This document shows positions 18,152 through 27,115 of a DNA stretch of 64,000 bases, in pieces (the stretch's first letter is position 1; every line of letters begins with the position of its first letter). The stretch comes from Bacteroidota bacterium. GTDB taxonomy: Bacteria > Bacteroidota > Bacteroidia > AKYH767-A > 2013-40CM-41-45. The position numbers and the translations under genes were made by a program. Location of the stretch: NCBI GenBank assembly GCA_003389385.1, contig QQVM01000014.1, positions 62,001-126,000 on the forward strand, given 5' to 3'. A model generated the notes under the pieces. The model made no database searches. It was not told the DNA's origin and saw only the letters and a program-made list of their open reading frames with translations.

Positions 18152-18808
18152 ATTCTGTTTTTTAACCAGCAAATTTCTGCTTGCTGCAGCACTTAAGGTA
18201 ATTTCTGTACCGCTATTAAGTATCAGTTTCATGCTCTGGTCGAAATCCTCCCGCTCCAGGATTTTAATCTGTGTGCCAAGGTTTAAATTGACTTTATTCA
18301 GGTATTTAAGAAATTCGTCTGAAGTATGTGTCACTGCCATTAGAACTACATTTTCTCCTGAAATACAATCATTTAAGTGCGTATAATTGTACCATTCGAT
18401 TATCCCGTTTTTATCAGGTATAGGGGAGCCGTGTGGATCAAATTTTGGAAAACCTAAAATCTCATCCATTTTATCAAAAAAAGCTTTGGACTGAATGTGC
18501 TCTACCTGCTCTGCAATTTCATGTACGTTTTCCCAGCCAAAGCCCATTTTCTCCACCAAATACATCTCTGTCAGCCTGTGCTTTCTTAAAATAAGAGCTG
18601 CTTCCTTCTTTCCTTTTTCAGTCAGTTCCAGGGGTTGGTAGCTTTTGTATTTTACAAGTTTTTTCTCGGCGAGCTTTTTCATCATGCTGTTAACACTTGG
18701 CATCTTGTTATTCAGATGCCTGCTCAGGCTCAATACTGTGACCTTGCCATTTTCCTGTGAAAGAAGAAATAGGGCTTTCAGGTAATTTTCTTCCGTGTGG
18801 GAATGCAT
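18137..18808 (-). CDS. DtxR/MntR-family metal-dependent repressor (copy 2)
   Basis: A 223-residue paralogue of the regulator at 16312-16992, with the same three domains: winged helix (TEENYLKALFLL ... HLNNKMPSVNSMMKKL), metal-binding domain (RKHRLTEMYLVEKMGFGWENVHEIAEQVEHI, FPKFDPHGSPIPD) and C-terminal SH3-like domain (NLNLGTQIKILERED). The residues around the recognition helix differ from copy 1 (NKMPSVNSM against GIAPASVTDM). It is divergent from a TonB receptor and shares a 90-base promoter region with it, so it probably represses that receptor and itself when metal is plentiful. Iron or manganese cannot be distinguished from sequence alone. Confidence 0.9.
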   Translation of the reverse strand: MHSHTEENYLKALFLLSQENGKVTVLSLSRHLNNKMPSVNSMMKKLAEKKLVKYKSYQPLELTEKGKKEAALILRKHRLTEMYLVEKMGFGWENVHEIAEQVEHIQSKAFFDKMDEILGFPKFDPHGSPIPDKNGIIEWYNYTHLNDCISGENVVLMAVTHTSDEFLKYLNKVNLNLGTQIKILEREDFDQSMKLILNSGTEITLSAAASRNLLVKKQNSRQK

Positions 18809-18844
18809 AATTCCGGATTTAATTATTAGAAATATGTTAATTTA

Positions 18845-18884
18845 TTTGTTAGACAAATCTAATATATTAATTTTGCCTATCAAA
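18845..18884. promoter_or_regulatory. Overlapping divergent promoters with shared DtxR-type operator
   Basis: Rightward: TTTG (18845-18848), 19 bases, TAATTTTG (18868-18875), for the TonB receptor. Leftward: TTTG (18884-18881), 19 bases, TAGATTTG (18861-18854), for dtxR copy 2. The palindrome TTAGA-CAAA-TCTAA (18849-18862) fills the rightward spacer and covers the leftward -7 element. The same 14 bases occur at 17005-17018. Confidence 0.78.
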
Positions 18885-18897
18885 ATATTTGTGAAAG

Positions 18898-21159
18898 ATG
18901 CTCAGAGGATTGATTTCAGGATTATTTTGGATACTGTTGTTTTCAGTTCATGCACAGCCTGGCAAAATAGAAGGAAGGGTGAAAAATGGAAATATGCCTG
19001 TTTCTTTTGTGTCAGTAGGGATAAAAAAGAGTGGCATTGGCGCTGTTACTGATAAGTATGGTTATTTTCTTCTTAATGATATTCAACCCGGCACTCACGC
19101 AATCAGCTTTTCATTAGTTGGATATTCATCGATAGACACTGTTGTGGTGCTTTCAATGGGGGAGACACTGAATTTGGAAATAAACATGAATCAGCAAGTG
19201 AAATCATTGGATGAAGTTGTCATCACTGGGACCATGCGCGAAGTAAACAGGGCTGAAAGTCCTGTGCCGGTGGATATTATTTCACCGAAATTCTTCCAGA
19301 AAAATCCCACACCAAGTCTATTCGAGTCAGTTGGAATGATCAACGGTGTCCAGCCTCAGATTAACTGCAATGTTTGCAATACAGGCGACATTCACATCAA
19401 TGGAATGGAAGGACCGTATACAATGATTCTGATAGATGGAATGCCGATTGTGAGCTCGCTTTCCAGCGTATATGGACTAAGTGGAATACCAAATTCAATG
19501 GTCGAGCGAATTGAAGTGGTGAAAGGGCCTGCTTCCTCTCTGTATGGCTCAGAAGCCATGGGTGGAATCATCAATGTTATAACCAAAAGCGCACTCAAAA
19601 GTCCTGTTTTTAGCTTCGATTTATTTACTACATCCTGGCTGGAGCATAGTGCCGACCTCTCGGCAAAAATCAGCAAAGGCAAAAATCATGGTTTGCTTGG
19701 AGTAAATTATTTCAATTACAATAATCCGATTGATAATAATGATGACGGATTTACGGATGTCACATTGCAGGACAGGATTTCTGTTTTTAATAAATGGGAT
19801 TTCGGAAGACCATCCGGAAAAGTAGCCAGTCTTGCCGGGAGATTCGTGTATGAGGACAGGTGGGGTGGTCAAATGAATTGGAAACGTGAATTCCGCGGAA
19901 CAGACTCTGTTTATGGTGAGAGTATTTACACTGCCAGGTATGAATTAGTAGGAACATACCAGCTTCCTCTGAAGGAAAAAGTGTTTTCACAATGGTCTTA
20001 TACATGGCACCGTCAAAATTCTTTTTATGGAACTACCTCATTCAACGCGTTGCAGCCTGTGGCTTTCGGACAAGTTTATTTGGACAAGTCTCTTGGCAAG
20101 GACAAGAAACATAATTTCCTGGGTGGCTTGAGCATGAGATATACTTATTATGATGATAATTCCATTACAACTTTGTCTGAAGATGGTTTGACAAACACTC
20201 CAGTTCACACCCCGATTCCAGGCGTATTTGTTCAGGATGAATGGACTCTTAGTCATAAGCATAGATTGCTGACAGGCTACCGATTTGACTACGATAAAAA
20301 TCACGGTACTGTACATTCTCCAAGGATCGCTTATAAACTGACACTGAATAAAAATAACATTCTGCGCTTGAGCAGCGGAACAGGATTCAGGGTTGTGAAT
20401 TTGTTTACAGAAGATCATGCTGCATTGACAGGCTCAAGGGAAGTGCAGATTATCGAAGATCTGGATCCTGAACGTTCCCTCAACGCAAACTTGAATTTTG
20501 TAAAAACCATTCCTGGACAGAATCTTTTTGCTGGTTTTGACGCGAGCCTCTTTTATTCTTACTACTCGAATAAAATAATTGCTGACCTCGACTCAGACTA
20601 TGATAAAATCATTTACAGAAATCTGAACGGACATGCTGTCTCAAGAGGAGTTTCTTTCAACGCAGATTTTTCCCTCCTGATTCCGATTAAAATCCTACTA
20701 GGGGTTACTTACATGGATGTGTTCAATATTGAGCTTGATGAACATTTTCAGGAAATAAAGGAAAGGCAATTGTTTGCTCCTGAGTGGTCAGGAAATTTTG
20801 TCATCACTTATTCTGCTCCAACAGGATTGGTATTTGATATTACAGGAAAAGTGAATGGCCCGATGCGGTTGCCTGTATTCGAAAATGATTTTAGACCGAA
20901 TTTTTCTCCATGGTTTTGCGTAGCAAATTTCCAACTGACGAAAAAAACGAAAAGAAACCTGGAAATTTATGCAGGGGTAAAGAACATCTTTGATTTTGTA
21001 CCGCAGAATCCTCTTATGCGTCCTCATGATCCTTTTGATAAGATGATCAATGATCCCGCAGATAATCCGGATAATTATACTTTTGAAACTACATATAATT
21101 ATTCTGCATTGCAGGGAATCAGGGCATTTGGAGGAATAAGATACCGCATAGGCGGATGA
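18898..21159 (+). CDS. TonB-dependent outer-membrane receptor, probably for a metal complex
   Basis: A 753-residue receptor with a signal peptide, a carboxypeptidase-regulatory-like domain (GRVKNGNMPVSFVSVGI ... GTHAISFSLVGY), a TonB-box region (LDEVVITGTM), a plug (SLFESVGMINGVQPQ, HINGMEGPYTMILIDGMP, VVKGPASSLYGSEAMGGIINVIT) and a 22-strand barrel ending YRIGG. The plug carries an unusual pair of cysteines (NCNVCNTGDIH). It is divergent from a DtxR repressor, and its promoter carries that family's palindrome, so induction by metal starvation and import of an iron or manganese chelate are likely. It ends one base before the convergent phoU gene. Confidence 0.88.
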   Translation: MLRGLISGLFWILLFSVHAQPGKIEGRVKNGNMPVSFVSVGIKKSGIGAVTDKYGYFLLNDIQPGTHAISFSLVGYSSIDTVVVLSMGETLNLEINMNQQVKSLDEVVITGTMREVNRAESPVPVDIISPKFFQKNPTPSLFESVGMINGVQPQINCNVCNTGDIHINGMEGPYTMILIDGMPIVSSLSSVYGLSGIPNSMVERIEVVKGPASSLYGSEAMGGIINVITKSALKSPVFSFDLFTTSWLEHSADLSAKISKGKNHGLLGVNYFNYNNPIDNNDDGFTDVTLQDRISVFNKWDFGRPSGKVASLAGRFVYEDRWGGQMNWKREFRGTDSVYGESIYTARYELVGTYQLPLKEKVFSQWSYTWHRQNSFYGTTSFNALQPVAFGQVYLDKSLGKDKKHNFLGGLSMRYTYYDDNSITTLSEDGLTNTPVHTPIPGVFVQDEWTLSHKHRLLTGYRFDYDKNHGTVHSPRIAYKLTLNKNNILRLSSGTGFRVVNLFTEDHAALTGSREVQIIEDLDPERSLNANLNFVKTIPGQNLFAGFDASLFYSYYSNKIIADLDSDYDKIIYRNLNGHAVSRGVSFNADFSLLIPIKILLGVTYMDVFNIELDEHFQEIKERQLFAPEWSGNFVITYSAPTGLVFDITGKVNGPMRLPVFENDFRPNFSPWFCVANFQLTKKTKRNLEIYAGVKNIFDFVPQNPLMRPHDPFDKMINDPADNPDNYTFETTYNYSALQGIRAFGGIRYRIGG

Positions 21160-21834
21160 TTATTCTGCCTTTGCCTTAGGAGAAAGGTGTTTAAGCACTT
21201 TTGCTTCAAGATAAAAGATGATTTCTTCTGCAATGTTTTTCGCCTGATCACCTGTTCTCTCCAGTTTTCTTATTGCAGAAATTATATGCAAAGCCTGGCT
21301 GATTTTACCTGGATATTTGGTGATATATTCTTCCACAACTGAATTGGCTATTCCGTTGATTTCATCAAGTAAATTGTCCTTGTTAAACACGCCTCTTGCA
21401 AGTTTGGTGTCTTCGGCATCAAAGGCAGATTGTGTATCCTGCAGCATTTCTACAGCAGTACCGTACATTTCAACAAACCTTGTAATTTCAAGAAGTTCGT
21501 TGTCGTATGGCGCTTCAGTATCTACTACATACTTTGCTATTCCGTCTGCAATGTCTCCGATTCTTTCAAGATTTGAATTGATTTTCAAAACCGCAAGCAC
21601 AAACCTCAGGTCTATTGCTACCGGATTGAACAGAGCAAAAATGTTTTCGCAGTCTTTATCAATTTTGAGTTCAAGTGCATTCACACGCCTCTCGTTGAAA
21701 TTTACTTCCCTTGCAAGTGCTTTGTCAAACTTGAAAAGTGCTTTTCTGGCTTTGTCCAGCTGTGAAGTTACCAGTAAAAACATTTCAACTGTTTCGTCTT
21801 TCAGACGCTTTAGTTCTATATCGAGATGAGTCAT
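21160..21834 (-). CDS. phoU: Phosphate signalling protein PhoU
   Basis: A 224-residue all-helical PhoU protein, the usual length. It has two repeats, each with the metal-binding E/D-x-x-x-D pattern (for example NALELKIDKDCENIFAL and LERIGDIADGIAKYV; RTGDQAKNIAEEIIFYLE). PhoU links the Pst transporter to the phosphate sensor kinase and limits phosphate uptake. It is the last gene of the leftward phosphate locus, 46 bases after pstB. No PhoR-type histidine kinase gene is present in the window, so the signalling partner must be elsewhere. Confidence 0.94.
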   Translation of the reverse strand: MTHLDIELKRLKDETVEMFLLVTSQLDKARKALFKFDKALAREVNFNERRVNALELKIDKDCENIFALFNPVAIDLRFVLAVLKINSNLERIGDIADGIAKYVVDTEAPYDNELLEITRFVEMYGTAVEMLQDTQSAFDAEDTKLARGVFNKDNLLDEINGIANSVVEEYITKYPGKISQALHIISAIRKLERTGDQAKNIAEEIIFYLEAKVLKHLSPKAKAE

Positions 21835-21880
21835 GTGCTAATTTATTTATTTGAAGATATTAAATGTTTGGAATGAAATA

Positions 21881-22639
21881 TCATCCAAACCTTCCGGTTA
21901 CGTAATTCTGTGTTTGTACTTTATCTGGGTTTGTGAAAATCTTTGGAGTACTGTCAAATTCTATCAGTTCACCTAAATAAAAGAATGCTGTCTTATCACT
22001 TACACGACCAGCTTGTTGCATGTTGTGTGTAACAATAATGATTGTATATTTTTCTTTCAACTGATATATCAACTCCTCAATCTTGGCTGTTGAAATAGGG
22101 TCAAGGGCAGATGCAGGCTCATCCATTAAAATAACTGTAGGTTCAATTGCCAATGCCCTGGCAATACATAGTCTCTGCTGCTGTCCGCCCGAAAGTTCAA
22201 ACGCAGATTTCTTAAGCTTATCCTTGACTTCTTCCCATAGCGCTGCTTGCTTGAGTGAAGTTTCGACTCTTTCTTCAATAAATCCTTTGTGTTTAATTCC
22301 ATTTACACGTAGTCCGTATGCTATGTTTTCAAATATACTTTTTGGGAATGGATTCGGCTTTTGAAATACCATTCCTACTTTCTTTCTTAACTCATCAACA
22401 CGCATTCCCAATCCTTTTTTATAGATGTTCTTCCCGTCAAGCAGGATTTCCCCTTCAATCCTGACATTTGGTATGAGGTCATTCATTCTGTTGAAGAGCC
22501 TGAGATATGTTGATTTTCCGCAACCTGAAGGGCCAATTAAAGCTGTGACAGTGTTGATTTCAAAGTTCATGCTGATATTTTTCAGCGCTTGAAAATCTCC
22601 GTAATACAGATTTATATCTTTTGATTCTAACTTATACAT
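21881..22639 (-). CDS. pstB: Phosphate ABC transporter ATP-binding protein PstB
   Basis: A 252-residue ATPase that powers high-affinity phosphate import. Walker A ([14 protein letters not shown]), the Q-loop ([14 protein letters not shown], a PstB hallmark), the ABC signature ([15 protein letters not shown]), Walker B ([13 protein letters not shown]) and the switch histidine (IVTHNMQQA) are all intact. It follows pstA by 6 bases and precedes phoU, the standard order. Confidence 0.97.
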   Translation of the reverse strand: MYKLESKDINLYYGDFQALKNISMNFEINTVTALIGPSGCGKSTYLRLFNRMNDLIPNVRIEGEILLDGKNIYKKGLGMRVDELRKKVGMVFQKPNPFPKSIFENIAYGLRVNGIKHKGFIEERVETSLKQAALWEEVKDKLKKSAFELSGGQQQRLCIARALAIEPTVILMDEPASALDPISTAKIEELIYQLKEKYTIIIVTHNMQQAGRVSDKTAFFYLGELIEFDSTPKIFTNPDKVQTQNYVTGRFG

Positions 22640-22645
22640 TTTTTA

Positions 22646-23503
22646 TCAGTTCATTTTAACTTTTTTACTGTAATATCTGCGCAGCATATTGGCTAATAAA
22701 TTCAGAATTAAAACTATAAGAACAAGAACAAGTGCCGTTCCATATGCCATGTCTCTTGATTCTTCGATTTTAGTGCCACTAGTTGAGATAACATAAAGGT
22801 GATAGGGCAGTGCCATCACTTGGTCAAAAATACTTTCCGGAAGCTTCGGTAAGAAGTATGCAGCTACTGTAAACAGAATCGGTGCTGTTTCACCGCTAAC
22901 CCTGCCAATTGAAAGAATCAGTCCGGTTATAATATTAGGCAGTGCAATTGGCAGAACAACTTTCCTCACTGTTTGCAATTTGGTTGCACCAAGAGCCAGA
23001 CTACCGTGCCTGAATGAATCATTGACGGCAAGCATTGCTTCTTCTGTTACCCTGATTACAACCGGCAAGCTCAATAAGCCCAATGTGAGTGAGCCGGCTA
23101 TTATGGAGTCGCCGAAATCCATGGCATTTACAAACAATGCCATCCCGAAAAGACCGAATACTATCGAAGGAATTCCGGCCAGATTATTAGTCATTAGTTT
23201 GATAAATCTCTTATACCAGGAATCTTTGGTGTATTCATGCATGTATATGCCTGCAAGTACTCCTATTGGAAATGCAAAGATCATGGATCCTGCAATTAAG
23301 CAAAGAGTTCCGATGATCGCCGGATAAATTCCGCCTTTGGTCATGCCGTCCTTTGGCATTTCAGTCAGAAATTCCCAGTTTAGCATATGCCATCCTCTAA
23401 TGAATATAAATTCAAGAATCCAAAACAAGATTGCCAACACAAAAAAACTTAGTATCCTGAATACCCAAAAAGCTAGCTTTTCCTTGTTACTCTTCGATAG
23501 CAT
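22646..23503 (-). CDS. pstA: Phosphate ABC transporter permease PstA
   Basis: A 285-residue inner-membrane permease with six predicted helices. The cytoplasmic coupling motif that docks PstB is visible in SLALGATKLQTVRKVVLPIALPNIITGLILSIGR (EAA loop, A-L-G-A pattern). The N-terminal periplasmic stretch is short and normal for the family, unlike its partner PstC. It is packed between pstC and pstB with 6-base gaps. Confidence 0.96.
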   Translation of the reverse strand: MLSKSNKEKLAFWVFRILSFFVLAILFWILEFIFIRGWHMLNWEFLTEMPKDGMTKGGIYPAIIGTLCLIAGSMIFAFPIGVLAGIYMHEYTKDSWYKRFIKLMTNNLAGIPSIVFGLFGMALFVNAMDFGDSIIAGSLTLGLLSLPVVIRVTEEAMLAVNDSFRHGSLALGATKLQTVRKVVLPIALPNIITGLILSIGRVSGETAPILFTVAAYFLPKLPESIFDQVMALPYHLYVISTSGTKIEESRDMAYGTALVLVLIVLILNLLANMLRRYYSKKVKMN

Positions 23504-23509
23504 GTGTTC

Positions 23510-24715
23510 TTACTTTTTTAATTTTTTTCTAGAGGCTATAAATTGAATATAAATATTTATCAGAAGAGTCATGATGAACAGAATGCAACCAAGGGCAAAT
23601 AATGCTTTGTAATGAATACCTCCCTGGGGTGCTTCGCCTAATTCAGCTGCAATTGTAGCAGGTATTGTTCTGACCGGTTGTAATAGGGATGTAGGAATTA
23701 CTGCAGCATTTCCTGTTACCATCAAAACAGCCATAGTTTCACCGATTGCCCTTCCGATGCCCAAGATGGCAGCTGCTGTGATTCCAGACATAGAATAAGG
23801 CAGGATCACACGTGAGATTGTTTGCCAATGATTTGCACCTAGAGCGAGCGATGCTTCCTTCATACTTCTCGGTGTATTCCGTATGGCATCTTCAGAAACT
23901 GTAATGATAGTAGGAAGTGCCATTATTGATAGCACAATTGCCCCTGCTAATGCGGTTTCTCCTACAGGAAGGTTGAACCAGTCATGAATCATAGGAACAA
24001 TGGTGATCAATCCAAAGAATCCGTACACAACTGATGGTATTCCCGCCAGCAGTTCAATTACCGGCTTGAGGATTTTCTGAAGTTTGGGATTGGCTATCTC
24101 AGCTAGATAGATTGCCGTTGCAATTCCAATAGGTAATGCAAAAATGATTGCAAACAAAGATACTACCAGGGTGCCCATTATTAATGGAAGTACACCAAGT
24201 TGAACAGCTGGTTCAGAAGTAGGATACCATTCCTTTCCAGTAAGAAATTCGCTCAATTTAATATTATCAACATGAACCAATTTTCCCTTGAATTGGCCTG
24301 ATAGATATGCCTCCGGAAATACCGCAAGAATATTCGGAATGCTGTCTATTAAAAAGCTGATCTTTTCAGGAAGAAATTCAAAATCAGATCCGAGTTCTTC
24401 TTCAGAAAAATAATCTCCAAGATTGTTTATAGTAAAAGTAAGTATTTCAGCATCATTGCCTCCAAGATCTTTCCAGCTTGTAATTTCCTGATCAAAAATA
24501 TTTTTTATTTGCTCCGCATCCAGTTGCGAAACAGGATTACCGGTGTTAACGGCAATCACATTGTGATGTTCTATAGGAGATGATTTGAATAAAGTAAATC
24601 CTTCCCTGAATAGAAAGACTACAATCAATAAAACGGCAAAACTTGTGACAGTACCACTGATCATCAGCAATCCCTCCACGAGTTTTTCCGAAAAACGGTT
24701 TAGTACTTTTCTCAA
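23510..24715 (-). CDS. pstC: Phosphate ABC transporter permease PstC with a PstS-like insert
   Basis: A 401-residue permease, about 100 longer than typical PstC. Membrane helix 1 (about residues 18-37, FREGF) is followed by an insert of about 110 residues before the normal family sequence resumes at KLSEFLTGKEWYP. The insert (about 50-98) reads like a piece of PstS: VNTGNPVSQLDAEQIKNIF, then SWKDLGGND, matching VNNSNKVSQLTREQIEGIY and NWKEVGGED in the PstS next door. The phosphate-binding S-S-G-T element is missing from the insert (TINNLGDYF instead). The permease core and its EAA loop (ASLALGANHWQTISRVILPY) are intact. The start is TTG; no upstream ATG is in frame, and the basic N-terminus fits. 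The insert should face the periplasm. Confidence 0.93.
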   Translation of the reverse strand: MRKVLNRFSEKLVEGLLMISGTVTSFAVLLIVVFLFREGFTLFKSSPIEHHNVIAVNTGNPVSQLDAEQIKNIFDQEITSWKDLGGNDAEILTFTINNLGDYFSEEELGSDFEFLPEKISFLIDSIPNILAVFPEAYLSGQFKGKLVHVDNIKLSEFLTGKEWYPTSEPAVQLGVLPLIMGTLVVSLFAIIFALPIGIATAIYLAEIANPKLQKILKPVIELLAGIPSVVYGFFGLITIVPMIHDWFNLPVGETALAGAIVLSIMALPTIITVSEDAIRNTPRSMKEASLALGANHWQTISRVILPYSMSGITAAAILGIGRAIGETMAVLMVTGNAAVIPTSLLQPVRTIPATIAAELGEAPQGGIHYKALFALGCILFIMTLLINIYIQFIASRKKLKK

Positions 24716-24729
24716 AATTTAATACTATA

Positions 24730-24751
24730 ATTTAATTAACATTAATGTAAC
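24730..24751 (-). promoter_or_regulatory. Weak Pho-box-like element before pstC
   Basis: Read leftward: GTTACA, five bases, GTTAAT, then TAAAT, giving the same 11-bp spacing as the stronger elements at 27075, 29972 and 31809. It matches their consensus less well, the region is very AT-rich, and it lies only 14 bases before the TTG start, so it may be chance. Confidence 0.3.
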
Positions 24752-24814
24752 ATACTTGCAGCGGACAAACAAATTGGCTGCAAATTATAAATTTATAGCC
24801 AATTTTACCTAAGG

Positions 24815-25633
24815 TTATTTGACTGGAATATAACCTACTTTCGAAACGAAGTCCTGACCTTCTGCAGATAAAATAAAATTTACAAATGGCATAACTTGCT
24901 TTTCCTTGGCTGTAGGATAGTAATAAAACAATGGCCTTACAACAGGGTAGCTTTTGTTCTTTGCATTTTCTAAGCTTGGACTAACGAAGGTTTTTCCTTT
25001 ATCATAAGAAACTGATAGCGCTTTTACTTCTTTGTTAAGATATGCCAATCCAACATAACCAATCGCTCCTTTAGTCTGGCTGATCGATTGAATAATAGCT
25101 CCTGTGGCAGGCATACTCAATACATTCGATGCATAATTTTTTCTGGCCATCACCTGATCCTTGAAAAACTCATAGGTTCCTGAACTGGACTCTCTGGAGT
25201 AAATAACGATTACCATATCTTCACCGCCTACTTCCTTCCAGTTTTTAATCTTGCCGGTATAGATGCCTTCAATTTGTTCACGAGTAAGTTGAGAAACTTT
25301 ATTGGAATTATTAACAATAACTGCAAGAGCGTCATTGGCAACTATCACTTCTTTGTATGCTCTGCCAGCATCCTGCATCTTCAGTCTCTCATCCATTTTA
25401 ATTTTCCTGGAAGACATTGCGATATCTGTAGTATTATCCATGAGGGCTGCAATTCCAACACCGCTTCCTCCTCCTACAACAGTGACGGAAGAACCGGCAT
25501 TTTTCTTCATATAACTTTCTGCAACTTTTTGTGTAAGTGGCAATACGGTATCACTTCCTTTGACTGATATCTTTTGTGCGTAAAGTACAACAGATATACT
25601 AGCTGCAATTAATGTCAAGATTACTTTTTTCAT
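24815..25633 (-). CDS. pstS: Periplasmic phosphate-binding protein PstS (copy 1)
   Basis: A 272-residue protein with a cleavable signal peptide (MKKVILTLIAASISVVLYAQ) and no lipobox cysteine, so it should be soluble in the periplasm. The phosphate-binding elements are present: KGSDTVLPL, GGGSGVGIAALM, DIAMSSRKI and SRESSSGTYEFF. It delivers phosphate to PstCA. It follows the porin gene by 31 bases and precedes pstC by 99 bases. The lipoprotein copy at 31915-32778 is close in sequence across its whole length (for example MPATGAI with VQSISQT or IQSISQT, then GAIGYVGLAY or GAIGYIGLAY). Confidence 0.96.
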   Translation of the reverse strand: MKKVILTLIAASISVVLYAQKISVKGSDTVLPLTQKVAESYMKKNAGSSVTVVGGGSGVGIAALMDNTTDIAMSSRKIKMDERLKMQDAGRAYKEVIVANDALAVIVNNSNKVSQLTREQIEGIYTGKIKNWKEVGGEDMVIVIYSRESSSGTYEFFKDQVMARKNYASNVLSMPATGAIIQSISQTKGAIGYVGLAYLNKEVKALSVSYDKGKTFVSPSLENAKNKSYPVVRPLFYYYPTAKEKQVMPFVNFILSAEGQDFVSKVGYIPVK

Positions 25634-25664
25634 GATTTATCTTTTTCTGATTTTAATTTATAGA

Positions 25665-27005
25665 CTATATTTTTACCTGAAGTCTGAGCGTAATCACATT
25701 ATCATCCAGATCTTTCATATAAGTTGGACGTGTGCTTGCATCAGGTATGTTCCTTGATGTTTCATTTTTTACCATGTCATAATACAAGGTAATTCTGACA
25801 TTTGAGTCCCAGCGGTAAATCATGCCGAATCCCCATGTGTCGTATCTGATATCTGCAATGCCGGTGCTCTTTGTTCCATTGGCGGCCGAAATTCCTATTT
25901 CATCCTTAGATACTTCAGTATTTGGATCATACCAGTCGTATTTAACTACAAGCTGCAAAGGCGATGCGCCTAGATTCTGAAGGAAGTAAAAATATGCTCC
26001 GTTAAATTTTCTTTTGTATATGTTAGAAGTTACTGCAGCCCTAGGACTTGAAGTTGAAGATGAAGTTCCTGCCTGTTCTCCTTGAATATATTCAGCTCTC
26101 ACCGTTGTAATGCCAGGCTTCCAGTCAATGCTGAACTGTCCATCAACTCCTGTATACTTCCTTTCAGCATAATGGCCTTTGAAGGAATTTTGCTCAATCA
26201 TAAAAGTCTTGTTTCCGTTTGCATCCTTTGAAATAGCATACAATGTATCGTTATCGGCTCTGAAGCCTCCATTATACACGGATGCTCCAACACCGTATTT
26301 AATTTTTTCTGAAGCAGATGATTTGTTAGCTGAAATTCTTCCTATGAAGTCTTTTTTCTTGTCAAAGTCGGTCGCGTCTGCATTGAAAGATGGTGCGCCG
26401 GTACCATTGAATAATCCTCCTTCAGCTCTAAGCCAGTTCCAGTTGCTTGTCTTTGAACCCTGGATTGCAAGGCTGGCCCCTAAATCACGCTCACCCGGGA
26501 ACAGAATTTGCGACATTCGTCCTCTTTCTGGGGATTCACGTTGGCTTGAACTGTATCCAATCTCATTGCCGAATGGTCTGTCAAACATACCTGCCTTGAG
26601 TTGAATCCAACCACTCCATTTATCCGTCAAGAGCATATATGCATCTTTAATTCCAACTCCTCGTTCTGTTACATCAACTTGCAATACGTATTGGGATGTG
26701 GAAATTCCCTTATCATTTGCAGGTGAATTGTAAGTAAGTTTCAATCTTCCCCTTCTTACTGCAATTCTCTTATCCACTCCTGGCCTAAAGTCTCCACTTG
26801 CAAATGAAGCTTGTCCTGCTGAATCTGCAACTTGGAATTGTGTTTGGATGTAACCTGAAAACTTAAACCTGTTAAGAGCATCTATCTTGGAATTAATGCC
26901 TGCAACATTGCTTGCCAGTGTGTCAAACGGATTCAGTTCAGGTTCCTGTGCTTTCAGGTTTATTGTAAATAGTACAAAAATAAGTATGAAGGATTTCAGT
27001 TGCAT
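25665..27005 (-). CDS. Outer-membrane porin of the OprP/OprO (phosphate-selective porin) type
   Basis: A 446-residue beta-barrel. The ATG at 27005 begins a good signal peptide (MQLKSFILIFVLFTINLKAQ); the frame stays open 22 codons further up without signal features. After a short helical stretch (ASNVAGINSKIDALNRF) that may form a trimerising coiled coil, the barrel has the family patterns FSGYIQTQFQ, RRGRLKLTY, GWIQLKAGMFDRPFGNEIGYSS and VRAEYIQGEQ, ending in a strand (VITLRLQVKI). Porins of this type pass phosphate or polyphosphate across the outer membrane. Its place directly before pstS, with a Pho-box-like element upstream, supports that role here. Confidence 0.87.
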   Translation of the reverse strand: MQLKSFILIFVLFTINLKAQEPELNPFDTLASNVAGINSKIDALNRFKFSGYIQTQFQVADSAGQASFASGDFRPGVDKRIAVRRGRLKLTYNSPANDKGISTSQYVLQVDVTERGVGIKDAYMLLTDKWSGWIQLKAGMFDRPFGNEIGYSSSQRESPERGRMSQILFPGERDLGASLAIQGSKTSNWNWLRAEGGLFNGTGAPSFNADATDFDKKKDFIGRISANKSSASEKIKYGVGASVYNGGFRADNDTLYAISKDANGNKTFMIEQNSFKGHYAERKYTGVDGQFSIDWKPGITTVRAEYIQGEQAGTSSSTSSPRAAVTSNIYKRKFNGAYFYFLQNLGASPLQLVVKYDWYDPNTEVSKDEIGISAANGTKSTGIADIRYDTWGFGMIYRWDSNVRITLYYDMVKNETSRNIPDASTRPTYMKDLDDNVITLRLQVKI

Positions 27006-27074
27006 ATTTGCTGGATTTGTAGCAAAGAAAGTTCCCCTATGTTTCTTTACTATTCCCTCAATGTTAAGCAAATA

Positions 27075-27097
27075 TTAAATGTAAACTTAGTCTTAAC
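27075..27097 (-). promoter_or_regulatory. Pho-box-like element before the porin gene
   Basis: Read leftward: GTTAAG, five bases (ACTAA), GTTTAC, then ATTTAA. The hexamers are 11 bp apart, as in PhoB-bound direct repeats. It starts 70 bases before the porin ATG. Confidence 0.5.
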
Positions 27098-27115
27098 TAA
27101 TTGTAAAATTGAAGG

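Noticed and set aside
18795-19052. Open frame overlapping the start of the metal TonB receptor
   Set aside because: It covers the operator and promoter and is out of frame with the clear receptor signal peptide.
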